This document shows positions 37,730-45,866 of a stretch of 64,000 bases of DNA, piece by piece. Made by a program: the position numbers and the translations under genes. Within the stretch, counting starts at the first letter, position 1. Every line of letters begins with the position of its first letter. Origin of the DNA: an uncultured Mesonia sp. (lineage in GTDB: Bacteria > Bacteroidota > Bacteroidia > Flavobacteriales > Flavobacteriaceae); contig CANMOY010000009.1 in assembly GCA_947499595.1 (NCBI GenBank), forward strand, positions 36,656 to 100,655, read 5' to 3'. The notes below the pieces were generated by a model. It ran no database searches and was not told the origin of the DNA. It saw only the letters and a list, made by a program, of their open reading frames with translations.

Positions 37730-38245
37730 TTAAAGCTCTGTTAATTCTAATTTTAATTTCTTTAATGCACTATAAAGGTGTTTTTCAACAGTTTTTGTTG
37801 ATATATCAAGCAATGATGCCACTTCTTTATGGGGTTTGGCTTCAATTTTACAAAGACTAAATACCAAACGTTGTTTTTCGGTAAGTGAGCTTAGGGCACG
37901 CTCATACTTTTCTAGGTATTGCTTTTCTTCTAATAAAAATTCTGGGCTTTGTTTATTAGTATTTTCTTTAATGCTTTTGTTGTATTTAAGTTTCACTTTT
38001 TTATGCTTTACTTCGTTAAGCATTAAGTTGTTGGCAACGGTAAAAAGAAACGACTTAGCTTTACTGTAAGTAACATCTTCACATTTATGCCATAGCTTTA
38101 CAAAGGCTTCGTGCATTTTATCTTCGTGGTTGTAGCCATTGCCAAATTTGTAGTATAAAAAATCATGAAGATCTTTTGCATAATCATTGTATATTCTTTC
38201 AAAAACAGAATCTACACAAATATTCTCGAATATTTTTTTAGGCAT
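37730..38245 (-). CDS. ECF RNA polymerase sigma factor
   Basis: 171 residues with only sigma regions 2 and 4. Region 2 (about 12-80) has YNDYAKDLHDFLYYKFG and HEAFVKLWHKCED; region 4 (about 112-166) has LSSLTEKQRLVFSLCKIEAKPHKEVASLLDISTKTVEKHL (helix-turn-helix: KEVASLLDISTKTVEKHL). It matches FecI-like sigma factors that respond to an anti-sigma factor and an outer-membrane receptor, here the next two genes. Target promoters are unknown; the operon itself is the first candidate. Confidence 0.93.
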   Translation of the reverse strand: MPKKIFENICVDSVFERIYNDYAKDLHDFLYYKFGNGYNHEDKMHEAFVKLWHKCEDVTYSKAKSFLFTVANNLMLNEVKHKKVKLKYNKSIKENTNKQSPEFLLEEKQYLEKYERALSSLTEKQRLVFSLCKIEAKPHKEVASLLDISTKTVEKHLYSALKKLKLELTEL

Positions 38246-38404
38246 AAGCTTTAATTCTAGCTAAAAATAGTAAAAAATCTGGTATTTAAAAGGAGTCTTG
38301 TTTTTCTAGAGATGCGTGATTACTAGCTTTACGGATTAAAAATCGGTTCTAAACAAAATTAAAGTATATTTATGAGAAGTTTTTAATCTTAACAATCTAA
38401 TTCA

Positions 38405-38412
38405 TAACTTTG
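38405..38412 (+). promoter_or_regulatory. ffh -7 promoter element
   Basis: TAACTTTG matches TAnnTTTG, 25 nt before the ffh ATG. No good TTG at the -33 distance is seen. Confidence 0.5.
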
Positions 38413-38437
38413 CAACTCTTAAAAACAACCGAAAATT

Positions 38438-39766
38438 ATGTTTGATAATTTAAGTGATAAGTTAGATAAAGCCTTTCATATTCTTAAGGGGCACGGTCAA
38501 ATTACCGAAGTGAATGTTGCCGAAACCTTGAAAGAAGTGCGCCGGGCATTGGTAGACGCCGATGTGAATTATAAAATTGCTAAAGATTTTACAAAGACTG
38601 TAAAAGATAAAGCGATAGGCCAAGATGTACTCAGCAGTTTAAAACCTGGAGAGTTGATGGTGAAGTTGGTGAAAGACGAGCTTACTGCGCTTATGGGTGG
38701 CGACGCAAAGGGTATCAATTTATCAGGAAATCCAAGCGTAATATTAATGTCTGGGTTGCAAGGAAGTGGTAAAACTACTTTTTCAGGTAAGTTAGCCAAC
38801 TTTCTAAAGAACAAAAAAACCAAAAAACCTTTATTAGTAGCTTGTGATGTATACAGGCCAGCGGCAATCGATCAGCTGCACGTGGTAGGTGAGCAGATAG
38901 GGGTTGAAGTATACTCAAATAGAGAAACTAAAGATCCTGTAAAAATTGCACAAGATGCTATTGCACATGCAAAAGAGAATGGGTTTAATGTGGTGATTAT
39001 AGATACTGCCGGTCGATTAGCAGTTGATGAGGCAATGATGACCGAAATTTCAAATATTCATAAGGCTATACAACCGCAAGAAACCTTGTTTGTGGTCGAC
39101 TCTATGACTGGTCAAGATGCGGTAAATACTGCAAAAGCATTTAATGATATATTAAATTTTGACGGTGTAATTTTAACCAAGCTAGACGGTGATACCCGTG
39201 GTGGTGCTGCAATTTCAATTAAATCTGTTGTAGATAAGCCTATAAAGTTTATAGGTACGGGAGAAAAAATGGAAGCTATTGATGTTTTCTACCCTGAACG
39301 TATGGCCGATAGAATATTGGGGATGGGTGATGTGGTATCATTGGTTGAGAGAGCCCAAGAACAATATGACGAAGAAGAAGCCAGAAAACTTCAAAAGAAA
39401 ATTGCGAAAAATCAATTTGGTTTTGATGATTTCTTGAATCAAATCCAGCAGGTTAAGAAGATGGGTAACATGAAAGACCTTATCGGCATGATACCTGGCG
39501 CTGGTAAAATGATGAAGGATATTGATATTGATGATGATGCTTTTAAACATATTGAGGCCATTATACATTCTATGACTCCAGAAGAAAGAGCGAAACCGAG
39601 TATTATTAATGCTAGTCGGAAAAAACGAATAGGAAAAGGTTCTGGTACTTCTGTAACGCAAGTAAATCAGCTACTAAAGCAATTTAATCAGATGAGTAAG
39701 ATGATGAAGATGATGCAAGGTGGAGGCGGCAAAAAGATGATGCAAATGATGAAAGGATTAAGATAA
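38438..39766 (+). CDS. ffh: Signal recognition particle protein Ffh
   Basis: 442 residues. N domain helix bundle (about 1-88), GTPase G domain with GLQGSGKTTFSGKLA (P-loop, about 106-120), DTAGRLAVDE and TKLDGDTRGGAA, and a Met-rich M domain (about 300-442) ending in MMKMMQGGGGKKMMQMMKG (MMKMMQGGGG) that binds signal sequences and SRP RNA. It targets membrane proteins to the Sec channel. A terminator follows; folD is next. Confidence 0.99.
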   Translation: MFDNLSDKLDKAFHILKGHGQITEVNVAETLKEVRRALVDADVNYKIAKDFTKTVKDKAIGQDVLSSLKPGELMVKLVKDELTALMGGDAKGINLSGNPSVILMSGLQGSGKTTFSGKLANFLKNKKTKKPLLVACDVYRPAAIDQLHVVGEQIGVEVYSNRETKDPVKIAQDAIAHAKENGFNVVIIDTAGRLAVDEAMMTEISNIHKAIQPQETLFVVDSMTGQDAVNTAKAFNDILNFDGVILTKLDGDTRGGAAISIKSVVDKPIKFIGTGEKMEAIDVFYPERMADRILGMGDVVSLVERAQEQYDEEEARKLQKKIAKNQFGFDDFLNQIQQVKKMGNMKDLIGMIPGAGKMMKDIDIDDDAFKHIEAIIHSMTPEERAKPSIINASRKKRIGKGSGTSVTQVNQLLKQFNQMSKMMKMMQGGGGKKMMQMMKGLR

Positions 39767-39774
39767 AACAAGAA

Positions 39775-39804
39775 AAGCTGAGTTCGAAACAACTTGGCTT
39801 TTTT
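39775..39804 (+). terminator. Intrinsic terminator after ffh
   Basis: AAGCTGAGTT (39775-39784) pairs with AACTTGGCTT (39791-39800) with two wobble pairs, followed by T. It lies across an earlier possible start for folD, supporting the ATG at 39824 instead. Confidence 0.7.
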
Positions 39805-39823
39805 GCATTATATAACACACAAC

Positions 39824-40717
39824 ATGACAATTTTAGACGGTAAAAAAGTAAGTAGCGATATAAAAGATGAAATCGCTATTGAAGTAAAAAAAATGAAAGA
39901 GCGGGGCGAAAAAGTACCGCATTTAGCAGCCATTATTGTGGGTAATGATGGAGCTAGTATGACCTATGTGAATTCTAAAGTGAAAGCTTGCGAGCGAGTT
40001 GGTTTTGAATCTACTATGGTACGTATGTCTAGTAATTCTTCAGAAATTGAACTGCTAGATAAAATAGAGGAGTTAAATCAAAATGAAGCCATTGATGGTT
40101 TTATCATTCAATTGCCTCTGCCGCCACAAATAAACACCCAACGCGTCTTGATGGCTGTTGATCCCGATAAAGATGTAGACGGTTTTCACCCGACTAATTT
40201 CGGTAAAATGTCATTAGATATGACTTCATTTATACCTGCCACACCTTATGGTATTTTAGAGTTGTTGGAGCGCTATGATATTCCTACTAAAGGAAAACAT
40301 ACTGTGGTAATAGGGCGAAGCCATATTGTAGGAAGACCTATGAGTATTTTGATGGGTAGAGTAGGCTTTCCTGGTAACTCAACCGTAACGCTAACGCACC
40401 GATACACCAAAAATATAACACAAATAACCTCTCAAGCAGATATTATTATTATCGCTGTAGGAACACCCAATTTCCTTAAAGCCGAAATGGTTAAAGACGA
40501 TGCAGTGATAATAGATGTAGGTATTACCCGAGTACCAGATGATAATGCTTCAAAAGGGTATGTGATAACAGGTGATGTTGATTTTGAGAATGTAAAGAAG
40601 AAGGCTTCTTATATTACTCCTGTCCCAGGAGGAGTAGGGCCAATGACCATTGCTATGCTGCTTAAAAACACTTTATTAGCGCGAGAACGACATAGAATGA
40701 GAAATCCATTAAATTAA
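39824..40717 (+). CDS. folD: Bifunctional methylenetetrahydrofolate dehydrogenase/cyclohydrolase
   Basis: 297 residues from the ATG at 39824 (TILDGKKVSSDIKDEI), the usual FolD length; an ATG ten codons upstream lies on the ffh terminator. It interconverts 5,10-methylene-, methenyl- and 10-formyl-tetrahydrofolate. Signatures: the substrate-site YVNSKVKACERVGF with catalytic Lys, QLPLPPQI, PATPYGI, the Rossmann motif VIGRSHIVGRPM and the final TPVPGGVGPMTIAML. Confidence 0.98.
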   Translation: MTILDGKKVSSDIKDEIAIEVKKMKERGEKVPHLAAIIVGNDGASMTYVNSKVKACERVGFESTMVRMSSNSSEIELLDKIEELNQNEAIDGFIIQLPLPPQINTQRVLMAVDPDKDVDGFHPTNFGKMSLDMTSFIPATPYGILELLERYDIPTKGKHTVVIGRSHIVGRPMSILMGRVGFPGNSTVTLTHRYTKNITQITSQADIIIIAVGTPNFLKAEMVKDDAVIIDVGITRVPDDNASKGYVITGDVDFENVKKKASYITPVPGGVGPMTIAMLLKNTLLARERHRMRNPLN

Positions 40718-40723
40718 TTAAGA

Positions 40724-40752
40724 AATGGCCCTTTTGTAATAGGGCCTTTTTT
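40724..40752. terminator. Bidirectional terminator between folD and the YkvA gene
   Basis: GGCCCT (40727-40732) pairs with AGGGCC (40741-40746), flanked by AAA and a T-run; the A-rich side on the other strand also gives T. It can serve both folD and the convergent gene that ends at 40751. Confidence 0.75.
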
Positions 40753-41146
40753 ATTCTTCTTTGTTTATTTTCCAGTCCAGGTAGTTATGTAAATCGCTCT
40801 CTATAAATCGTAAAGCAAAGGTAAATACACTTAAATCATCTATATAGCCTAGTCCAGGAATAAAATCGGGAACTACATCAAGTGGATTTAAAACATAAAT
40901 GAGTGAAAATACAATAGACCCTATGGTAAACCAAGGCACTTCGGTATATAAGCCTCGCCTATAATCCTTGAGCATCAATAGCATTTGCTTAGCCATCTCT
41001 GCGTATTTTTCAAATACCCCAGCGTTTTTAATTTTCTGTTCAATCTCATTTTCTTGCGTCAATGTATTATCTACATCACTCTTGGTAATGCCAGAAACTT
41101 TACGCTCAAAATAATTTTCGTCTATCTTTTTGCTGCTTGTAGCCAT
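40751..41146 (-). CDS. YkvA family protein (DUF1232)
   Basis: 131 residues. The DUF1232 core is VLNPLDVVPDFIPGLGYIDDLSVFTFAL at about 84-111 (PLDVVPDFIPGLGYIDD), a hydrophobic segment that likely enters the membrane; an acidic and charged N-terminal half precedes it. The function of the family is unknown. Last of a minus-strand group: VOC protein, AI-2E-type permease (3 bp upstream), then this gene. Confidence 0.9.
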   Translation of the reverse strand: MATSSKKIDENYFERKVSGITKSDVDNTLTQENEIEQKIKNAGVFEKYAEMAKQMLLMLKDYRRGLYTEVPWFTIGSIVFSLIYVLNPLDVVPDFIPGLGYIDDLSVFTFALRFIESDLHNYLDWKINKEE

Positions 41147-41149
41147 ATG

Positions 41150-42247
41150 TTACAATTTTTTGTTTTGGTGTAAGTTTTCTAATTTCTGATTTTCTGTGTC
41201 AGCTGTTTCGGTTGAGTTAACTTCTTTTTTTCCGTATTCTTTCTTATAAATTTTCACCATTAATAAAAATAATGAGATAAGTAGTGGGCCAAAAATTAGA
41301 CCAATAAAACCAAATAAAGGTACCCCTACCACAACTCCGATAAGGGTTAAAAGTGGATGAACATCAGATAAGCGTTTTAATACATAAAGCCGAATAATGT
41401 TATCGGTAGATCCGATAACTACCACGCCGTAAATAAGCATAGCAATAGCTTCCCAGTTTTGGCCTTGTGAAAAAAGCAAAATAGTTACTGGTAGAATCCC
41501 GATAGCCGTGCCCACAAAAGGAATCATAGAGCCAATGGTGGTAATCACAAACCAAAAGAATGGATCTGGAACTCCTAATATTAAAAAGCCTATAAGGGCT
41601 ATAATGCCTTGACAAATTGCTACTAAAGGAATTCCTATAGCATTGGCCTTAACCATTGATGTGCTTTCTTGCCCAATTAAAGTTAAATTTTCTCTATTAA
41701 TAGGAATATAATCACCCAGCATTCTTTGCATGTGGTCTCTTTTGGTGAGCATATAATACAAAAGAAAATACATTATACCTATTGCTATAAATGCATCAAA
41801 TGTTCCCCCTGCTAAATTCTGAAGGTTACTTGATATTAAATTGGTTACTTCATTGGTATTTATTTGCTTGGTAATATCGAAATTTGAGGAATACTGATTG
41901 ATTAATGTATTTAAATCTTGCAGTTGTGCGTTGATGGCTTGTAAAACTTTTTCTGAGTTATTTACGGCTTTACTTACTTTTGAAGTAAGCAAAAGGACCA
42001 TTCCGCTTACTGGTATTAAGATTCCAATAAAGGAAAACAACATCAACACCGTTGCAGCAAGATCTTTATTCCAGTTTCTTTTTTCTAATTTTACCATCCA
42101 CTTTTTGAGTAGTACATAAAAGGTGATAGCCCCCAAAACACCCGAAAAGTAGGGTAACATTTCAGCAAAGATTAAAAATCCCGAAACGCCTATTATCAAA
42201 AGGGTGAATAATTGTCTTACCAATTTAGGGTGAAGTTGTTTCATCAA
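41150..42247 (-). CDS. AI-2E family transporter
   Basis: 365 residues with seven to eight predicted membrane helices: a pair at about 12-45, one at about 66-90, one at about 155-175, then a set from about 210 to 335. The C-terminal GVPLFGFIGLIFGPLL is the family signature. Members are permease-like exporters (AI-2 export was shown for TqsA of E. coli), but the substrate is unknown in most. The charged cytoplasmic C-terminal tail (KKEYGKKEVNSTETADTENQ) is notable. Its start overlaps the VOC gene stop by 4 bp. Confidence 0.9.
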   Translation of the reverse strand: MMKQLHPKLVRQLFTLLIIGVSGFLIFAEMLPYFSGVLGAITFYVLLKKWMVKLEKRNWNKDLAATVLMLFSFIGILIPVSGMVLLLTSKVSKAVNNSEKVLQAINAQLQDLNTLINQYSSNFDITKQINTNEVTNLISSNLQNLAGGTFDAFIAIGIMYFLLYYMLTKRDHMQRMLGDYIPINRENLTLIGQESTSMVKANAIGIPLVAICQGIIALIGFLILGVPDPFFWFVITTIGSMIPFVGTAIGILPVTILLFSQGQNWEAIAMLIYGVVVIGSTDNIIRLYVLKRLSDVHPLLTLIGVVVGVPLFGFIGLIFGPLLISLFLLMVKIYKKEYGKKEVNSTETADTENQKLENLHQNKKL

Positions 42248-42666
42248 GCAGTAAATATTTCGTTAGTGTTTTTATAGGCTTTAAACTCTAGGGCGTTTCC
42301 AGAGGGGTCTTTAAAAAATAAAACCTTTTGTTCTCCAGGTTGATTTTGAAACCGAATACAAGGAGAAATAATATAGTCGATATTTTCGAGATTTAATTGA
42401 GCTGAAAATTCATCGAAAAAAAACCAGTCTAAAATCAGTCCAAAATGAGGAACGGGAACCTTTTGATCATCTACTTCATTGCCAAAATTGGGAGGTTCAT
42501 ATTGAGGTACCTCGTGTATAACCAATTGGTGACCACCAAAATTATAGTCGATCCAATGTTTGCTGCTTCGACCTTCTTTTAGTTTGAGACGTTGACTATA
42601 AAAGGACCTTGATTCCGTAAGATTTTTAACGGGTATCGCCAAGTGAAATAAGGGTACTTCTTTCAT
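42244..42666 (-). CDS. VOC (glyoxalase/dioxygenase-fold) family protein
   Basis: 140 residues, two beta-alpha-beta-beta-beta modules. The first has FHLAIPVKNLTESRSFYSQRL with a possible metal His at residue 7; the second has VPHFGLILDWFFFDEF with another His, and ends FKDPSGNALEFKAY, the usual VOC end with a Glu ligand. Glyoxalase I, fosfomycin-resistance and dioxygenase functions exist in the fold; none can be assigned. It overlaps the AI-2E gene by 4 bp, and the Rho-N-like gene is 2 bp upstream. Confidence 0.88.
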   Translation of the reverse strand: MKEVPLFHLAIPVKNLTESRSFYSQRLKLKEGRSSKHWIDYNFGGHQLVIHEVPQYEPPNFGNEVDDQKVPVPHFGLILDWFFFDEFSAQLNLENIDYIISPCIRFQNQPGEQKVLFFKDPSGNALEFKAYKNTNEIFTA

Positions 42667-42668
42667 AA

Positions 42669-42908
42669 TTAGTTATTGCGTAAGGCTTTGATAAGTTCAT
42701 CCTTATTCATGGTAGACCGACCGTCAATTCCAATATCTTGGGCACGTTCATATAACTCTTGCTTGGTCCAATCTTCGTACGGTGACGCCTTTCCTCCTTT
42801 TTGGCTAGCATTTTTGGTGTTGGCAATGCGGGCAGCCTTTTCTTGGCTATATCCCTGATCTCTTAAGGCTTCGTATTGTTCTTCATTTTTTATACTTGGT
42901 CTGCTCAT
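42669..42908 (-). CDS. Small protein with Rho-N-like / SAP-like C-terminus (DUF7218-type)
   Basis: 79 residues. The N-terminal half (NEEQYEALRDQGYSQEKAARIANT) is a UBA-like helix set; a linker with KGGKAS follows; the C-terminal half (WTKQELYERAQDIGIDGRSTMNKDELIKALR) is the helix-extended-loop-helix of Rho N-terminal and SAP domains (KQELYERAQDIGIDGRSTMN), which often bind nucleic acid. Related small proteins are widespread in soil and water bacteria and are sometimes stress-induced; the function here is unknown. Confidence 0.8.
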   Translation of the reverse strand: MSRPSIKNEEQYEALRDQGYSQEKAARIANTKNASQKGGKASPYEDWTKQELYERAQDIGIDGRSTMNKDELIKALRNN

Positions 42909-42988
42909 ATCTTATCTTTTGCTCTAAATTTACCAAGTATTTTTAAATATCCTCCTTAAAAGAATGTTAGATTTTATGATTAACTATA

Positions 42989-43729
42989 TTATTTATTTCG
43001 TGAATGTGTTTTTTTTGAGCTTTTAAGAATTGTCTGTAGATCAGTTAATTCTTGACGTGTAAGTTCCCTATACTTGCCTACAGGAACATCTAGTGGGATG
43101 TTAATTATTCGCGTTCGTTTAAGTTGAACCACTTGATATCCTAAATACTCGCACATGCGCCTTATTTGCCGGTTTAAACCTTGAGTAAGGACAATTTCAA
43201 AATCGTGACTTCCTGTTTTCTTTACGTGGCATTTTTTTGTAACCGTTCCTAAAATCGGAATTCCGTTTGCCATACGCTTAATAAATTGCTGGGTTACCGG
43301 CCGATTCACTTTTACTTGGTATTCTTTACCGTGGTTGTTGTTTGAGCGTAATATTTTATTCACAATATCTCCGTCGTTGGTTAGTAATAATAAACCTTCA
43401 CTAGGCTTGTCTAACCTACCTATAGGGAAAATCCTCGTAGGGTAATTTATATAGTCTATTACATTATTTTTTTCAACGCGGGTATCGGTTGTGCAAACAA
43501 TCCCTACCGGCTTATGAAAAGCAAGATAAACAGGTTTTTCTTTAGCGACAATGATTTTACCGTTAACGGCTACCTGATCTTCGGGTAGCACTTTTGTTCC
43601 CATTTCGGGTACCCTACCGTTTATGGTTACTACTCCAGCCGCAATGAGTTCATCGGCTTTGCGTCTTGAGCAAAAGCCAGCTTCACTTAAAAATTTATTT
43701 ATTCTTTTGCCTTGTGGGATGTCACTCAT
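42989..43729 (-). CDS. rluF: 23S rRNA pseudouridine synthase RluF
   Basis: 246 residues. An S4 RNA-binding domain (about 8-58: RINKFLSEAGFCSRRKADELI) and a RsuA/RluB-class catalytic domain with FPIGRLDKPSEGLLLLTNDG (catalytic Asp107), and the C-terminal GLNRQIRRMCEYLGY. Length and order match RluF, which makes pseudouridine 2604 in 23S rRNA. The closely related RluB/RluE cannot be fully excluded. It follows the alpha/beta hydrolase gene after 2 bp. Confidence 0.9.
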   Translation of the reverse strand: MSDIPQGKRINKFLSEAGFCSRRKADELIAAGVVTINGRVPEMGTKVLPEDQVAVNGKIIVAKEKPVYLAFHKPVGIVCTTDTRVEKNNVIDYINYPTRIFPIGRLDKPSEGLLLLTNDGDIVNKILRSNNNHGKEYQVKVNRPVTQQFIKRMANGIPILGTVTKKCHVKKTGSHDFEIVLTQGLNRQIRRMCEYLGYQVVQLKRTRIINIPLDVPVGKYRELTRQELTDLQTILKSSKKTHSRNK

Positions 43730-43731
43730 GA

Positions 43732-44571
43732 CTAATTTGCATTTAAAAATTTTATTATTTCTGTGTTCACTTCGGGGCTGTATAATGAATGACCTAATCC
43801 TTCTGTTTCAATCAAAAACGAATTTTGCCAAGCATTATGTATACTTCTCGATGCATAAACAGGTGCAATTTTATCATACTTATCATGAATAATTAAGCCA
43901 GGTATTTGAAGACTTTTAGCAAATTTAGCAATAGAAAAATCATTGTATTTATAGCCTAGGTTTTTAAAAAAATAATTTTCTAAATCTTGAATTAAAGAAG
44001 GTCTAAGTTTTAAAATAGCTTGATAATCGCTAATTATTTTTTGCAATTCTGATGGAGGGCCAAGTAAAACCAATTTTTCAATTGGTGATTTATAGGTGTA
44101 TTGTTCGTAAACGCTAGCCATAGCGCCCATACTGTGCCCAATAACATAGGCGGGATTTATTTTTTGCAGCGCTTGATGAATTACTTGAGCATATAAAGGC
44201 ACGTGTATGATTTTTCCCTTTGAATTACCATGAGCGGGAGCATCTAATGCGTGAACATCAAACGACTGTTCTTGAAGTCTTTCAATGAGTTTTTTCCAGC
44301 GGTGTGTGTTGCTTTCCCAACCATGAATTAATAAGACCCTTTTGCCTTCTCCGGGCCATCTGTAACATTGAATTGAGGTGCCCTCAACCATTATTTCTTG
44401 GGTCTTTGCTGGATTTAAAAACGCGTTATGATGAGGTTTGGCTTTTCCCAATCTTGGCGTGCAAAAGAGCTTATAGGCTTTTTTGGTGGCTTTCGCCGAA
44501 TGCACTAAGTGAAGCGAATTTAATTGCGCTCCAATTATTTTAGGGATGAATTTTTTAATGGTCTTTTTCAT
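43732..44571 (-). CDS. Alpha/beta hydrolase
   Basis: 279 residues. Core motifs: VLLIHGWESNTHRW (oxyanion-hole region), YVIGHSMGAMASV with the nucleophile Ser at about 147, DKYDKIAPVYASR with the acid Asp at about 233, and GLGHSLYS with the catalytic His at about 262. The family includes lysophospholipases and esterases; substrate unknown. A positively charged N-terminus (KKTIKKFIPKIIG) may touch the membrane. Co-oriented with and 2 bp from rluF. Confidence 0.9.
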   Translation of the reverse strand: MKKTIKKFIPKIIGAQLNSLHLVHSAKATKKAYKLFCTPRLGKAKPHHNAFLNPAKTQEIMVEGTSIQCYRWPGEGKRVLLIHGWESNTHRWKKLIERLQEQSFDVHALDAPAHGNSKGKIIHVPLYAQVIHQALQKINPAYVIGHSMGAMASVYEQYTYKSPIEKLVLLGPPSELQKIISDYQAILKLRPSLIQDLENYFFKNLGYKYNDFSIAKFAKSLQIPGLIIHDKYDKIAPVYASRSIHNAWQNSFLIETEGLGHSLYSPEVNTEIIKFLNAN

Positions 44572-44594
44572 ATTTCCGTAAAGTAAAAAATATA

Positions 44595-45209
44595 TTAATT
44601 AACCTGATGCGCTTTAACAAATTTTAAAGCCGCTTGTTCATCTTGCCAAGAAAGCACTTTTTGGTAAGGGCCCAATCGATAATCTTCAAAATACCTGTTT
44701 ATCGTTTTGATTATGTCTGGGTAGTTGGCGGCCAGGTCTTCAAAATTCTCAAAAGGAGACCAGGCCTGCGACCTGCCAGAATCGATACCCACCAGTTTAT
44801 AGGTAATGGTATCTTGAGTAGCAACTTTAAGTAGCGCTAATAATTTTACACCTACGGTTTGTGCTTGTTTTGCATCAGTGTTTACCAAAAGCACCTCTAG
44901 TGGCCTGTTTGATTTACCTAACTCAATTTGGGTAGAGGGTATGAAGCCGATACTAAAAGGTAGCGCAAGGTACTTGATTTTTCCTTGTTTTAAAAAACTA
45001 GTGTCTGGCAAAAAACGCTTGTCTTTAATCTGATAGGTGTTTTTAATAAGTGAGCCCGCGGTTGTGCTTATGACCGATTGCAACTCACCATTTTTAAATG
45101 AATTTTGCTCATATAAATTGGCTGTGGCTGGTTCTCCTTGTTTGCAGCTTGACAAGCTTATAAATCCAATAAACATCAAGTAAATCTGGAGTTTCTTACT
45201 TAATCCCAT
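44595..45209 (-). CDS. Lipoprotein of unknown function
   Basis: 204 residues with a lipoprotein signal peptide and lipobox LSSC (Cys22). The rest (about 180 residues) looks soluble alpha/beta: LPDTSFLKQGKIKYLALPFSIGFIPST and VLLVNTDAKQAQTVGVKLLALLKV (hydrophobic parts LALPFSIGFIPST and GVKLLALLKV), resembling a small inorganic-pyrophosphatase-like or cell-envelope binding fold only vaguely. I do not recognise a family. Its start overlaps the preceding lipoprotein gene by 10 bp, so they are co-expressed. Confidence 0.75.
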   Translation of the reverse strand: MGLSKKLQIYLMFIGFISLSSCKQGEPATANLYEQNSFKNGELQSVISTTAGSLIKNTYQIKDKRFLPDTSFLKQGKIKYLALPFSIGFIPSTQIELGKSNRPLEVLLVNTDAKQAQTVGVKLLALLKVATQDTITYKLVGIDSGRSQAWSPFENFEDLAANYPDIIKTINRYFEDYRLGPYQKVLSWQDEQAALKFVKAHQVN

Positions 45210-45751
45210 CCTAAGTAAAGGTGTTTTATAGTTGCATCATCTTTAATTTGGCTAGGTTCAATTGGTAGATTTGTGTTGTATCTGGCGTCACCGCTTACAA
45301 ATTCTTTATCGATACTCAAGTATAAATTTTGTTCGTTTAAAAAAATTACCGCTGTGCGTAGGGTATTTTCAATACGCGAAATTTTATAGTGTTCTTGAAT
45401 TTTTCTAAAAGTAGATTGTATAGAGATTCCTTTCGCAGTGTGAAATAAAGAGTCTTTTATTTGAATGTTGGCTACAGTACTTGTAGAATCAAAATCATTT
45501 TTGGGAATTAAAACCAGACGTTCCCGACCTTCTTTTGAGTATACGATAAATTCATCTTGACTACTAAACCTACTATTAATGCGCCGCTTTACAACCGAAT
45601 CATTTTTAAATATAGAGTCTAAGGTGTATATGGGCGTGTCTTTTTGTAATAAGCCAATTTGATTGGGCTGAATCAATAAGGATTGGTCGGGTTTTGAGGG
45701 TTGACAGGCATTTAATACAAGGATAATTGATAAGGCGCTTAAAAGTCTCAT
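45200..45751 (-). CDS. Lipoprotein of unknown function
   Basis: 183 residues with a lipoprotein signal peptide and lipobox LNAC (Cys16). The mature part contains beta-rich segments (VVKRRINSRFSSQDEFIVYSKEGRERLVLIP, of which SSQDEFIVYSKEGRERLVLI) and ends in LYLGWD. No known domain seen. It has its own promoter-like element (CAAAATTA at 45772-45779 with CAA at 45797-45799 on the minus strand). Overlaps the next lipoprotein gene by 10 bp; the pair may work together. Confidence 0.75.
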   Translation of the reverse strand: MRLLSALSIILVLNACQPSKPDQSLLIQPNQIGLLQKDTPIYTLDSIFKNDSVVKRRINSRFSSQDEFIVYSKEGRERLVLIPKNDFDSTSTVANIQIKDSLFHTAKGISIQSTFRKIQEHYKISRIENTLRTAVIFLNEQNLYLSIDKEFVSGDARYNTNLPIEPSQIKDDATIKHLYLGWD

Positions 45752-45771
45752 AAAAGTAAAAAATTAAGCTG

Positions 45772-45799
45772 CAAAATTAGTAATACTAACTTGGTTCAA
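45772..45799 (-). promoter_or_regulatory. Minus-strand promoter of the lipoprotein pair
   Basis: Read on the minus strand: TTG (45799-45797), 17-nt spacer, TAATTTTG (45779-45772), a full match to the -7 consensus TAnnTTTG. It lies 21 nt before the first lipoprotein ATG and is divergent from the queE promoter. Confidence 0.65.
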
Positions 45800-45852
45800 G
45801 AAATTTAAGCATATAATATTTGGTAAGTCTATTTTTTAAAAAGGGTATTGTT

Positions 45853-45860
45853 TATCTTTG
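45853..45860 (+). promoter_or_regulatory. queE -7 promoter element, very close to the start codon
   Basis: TATCTTTG fits TAnnTTTG. Only 6 nt separate it from the ATG at 45867, so the transcript may start at or just before the start codon and be leaderless. No -33 TTG is seen at the right distance. Confidence 0.5.
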
Positions 45861-45866
45861 CAGCCT

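Noticed and set aside
39794..39823. Earlier start for FolD
   Set aside because: It lies inside the ffh terminator hairpin and adds ten residues not seen in the family.
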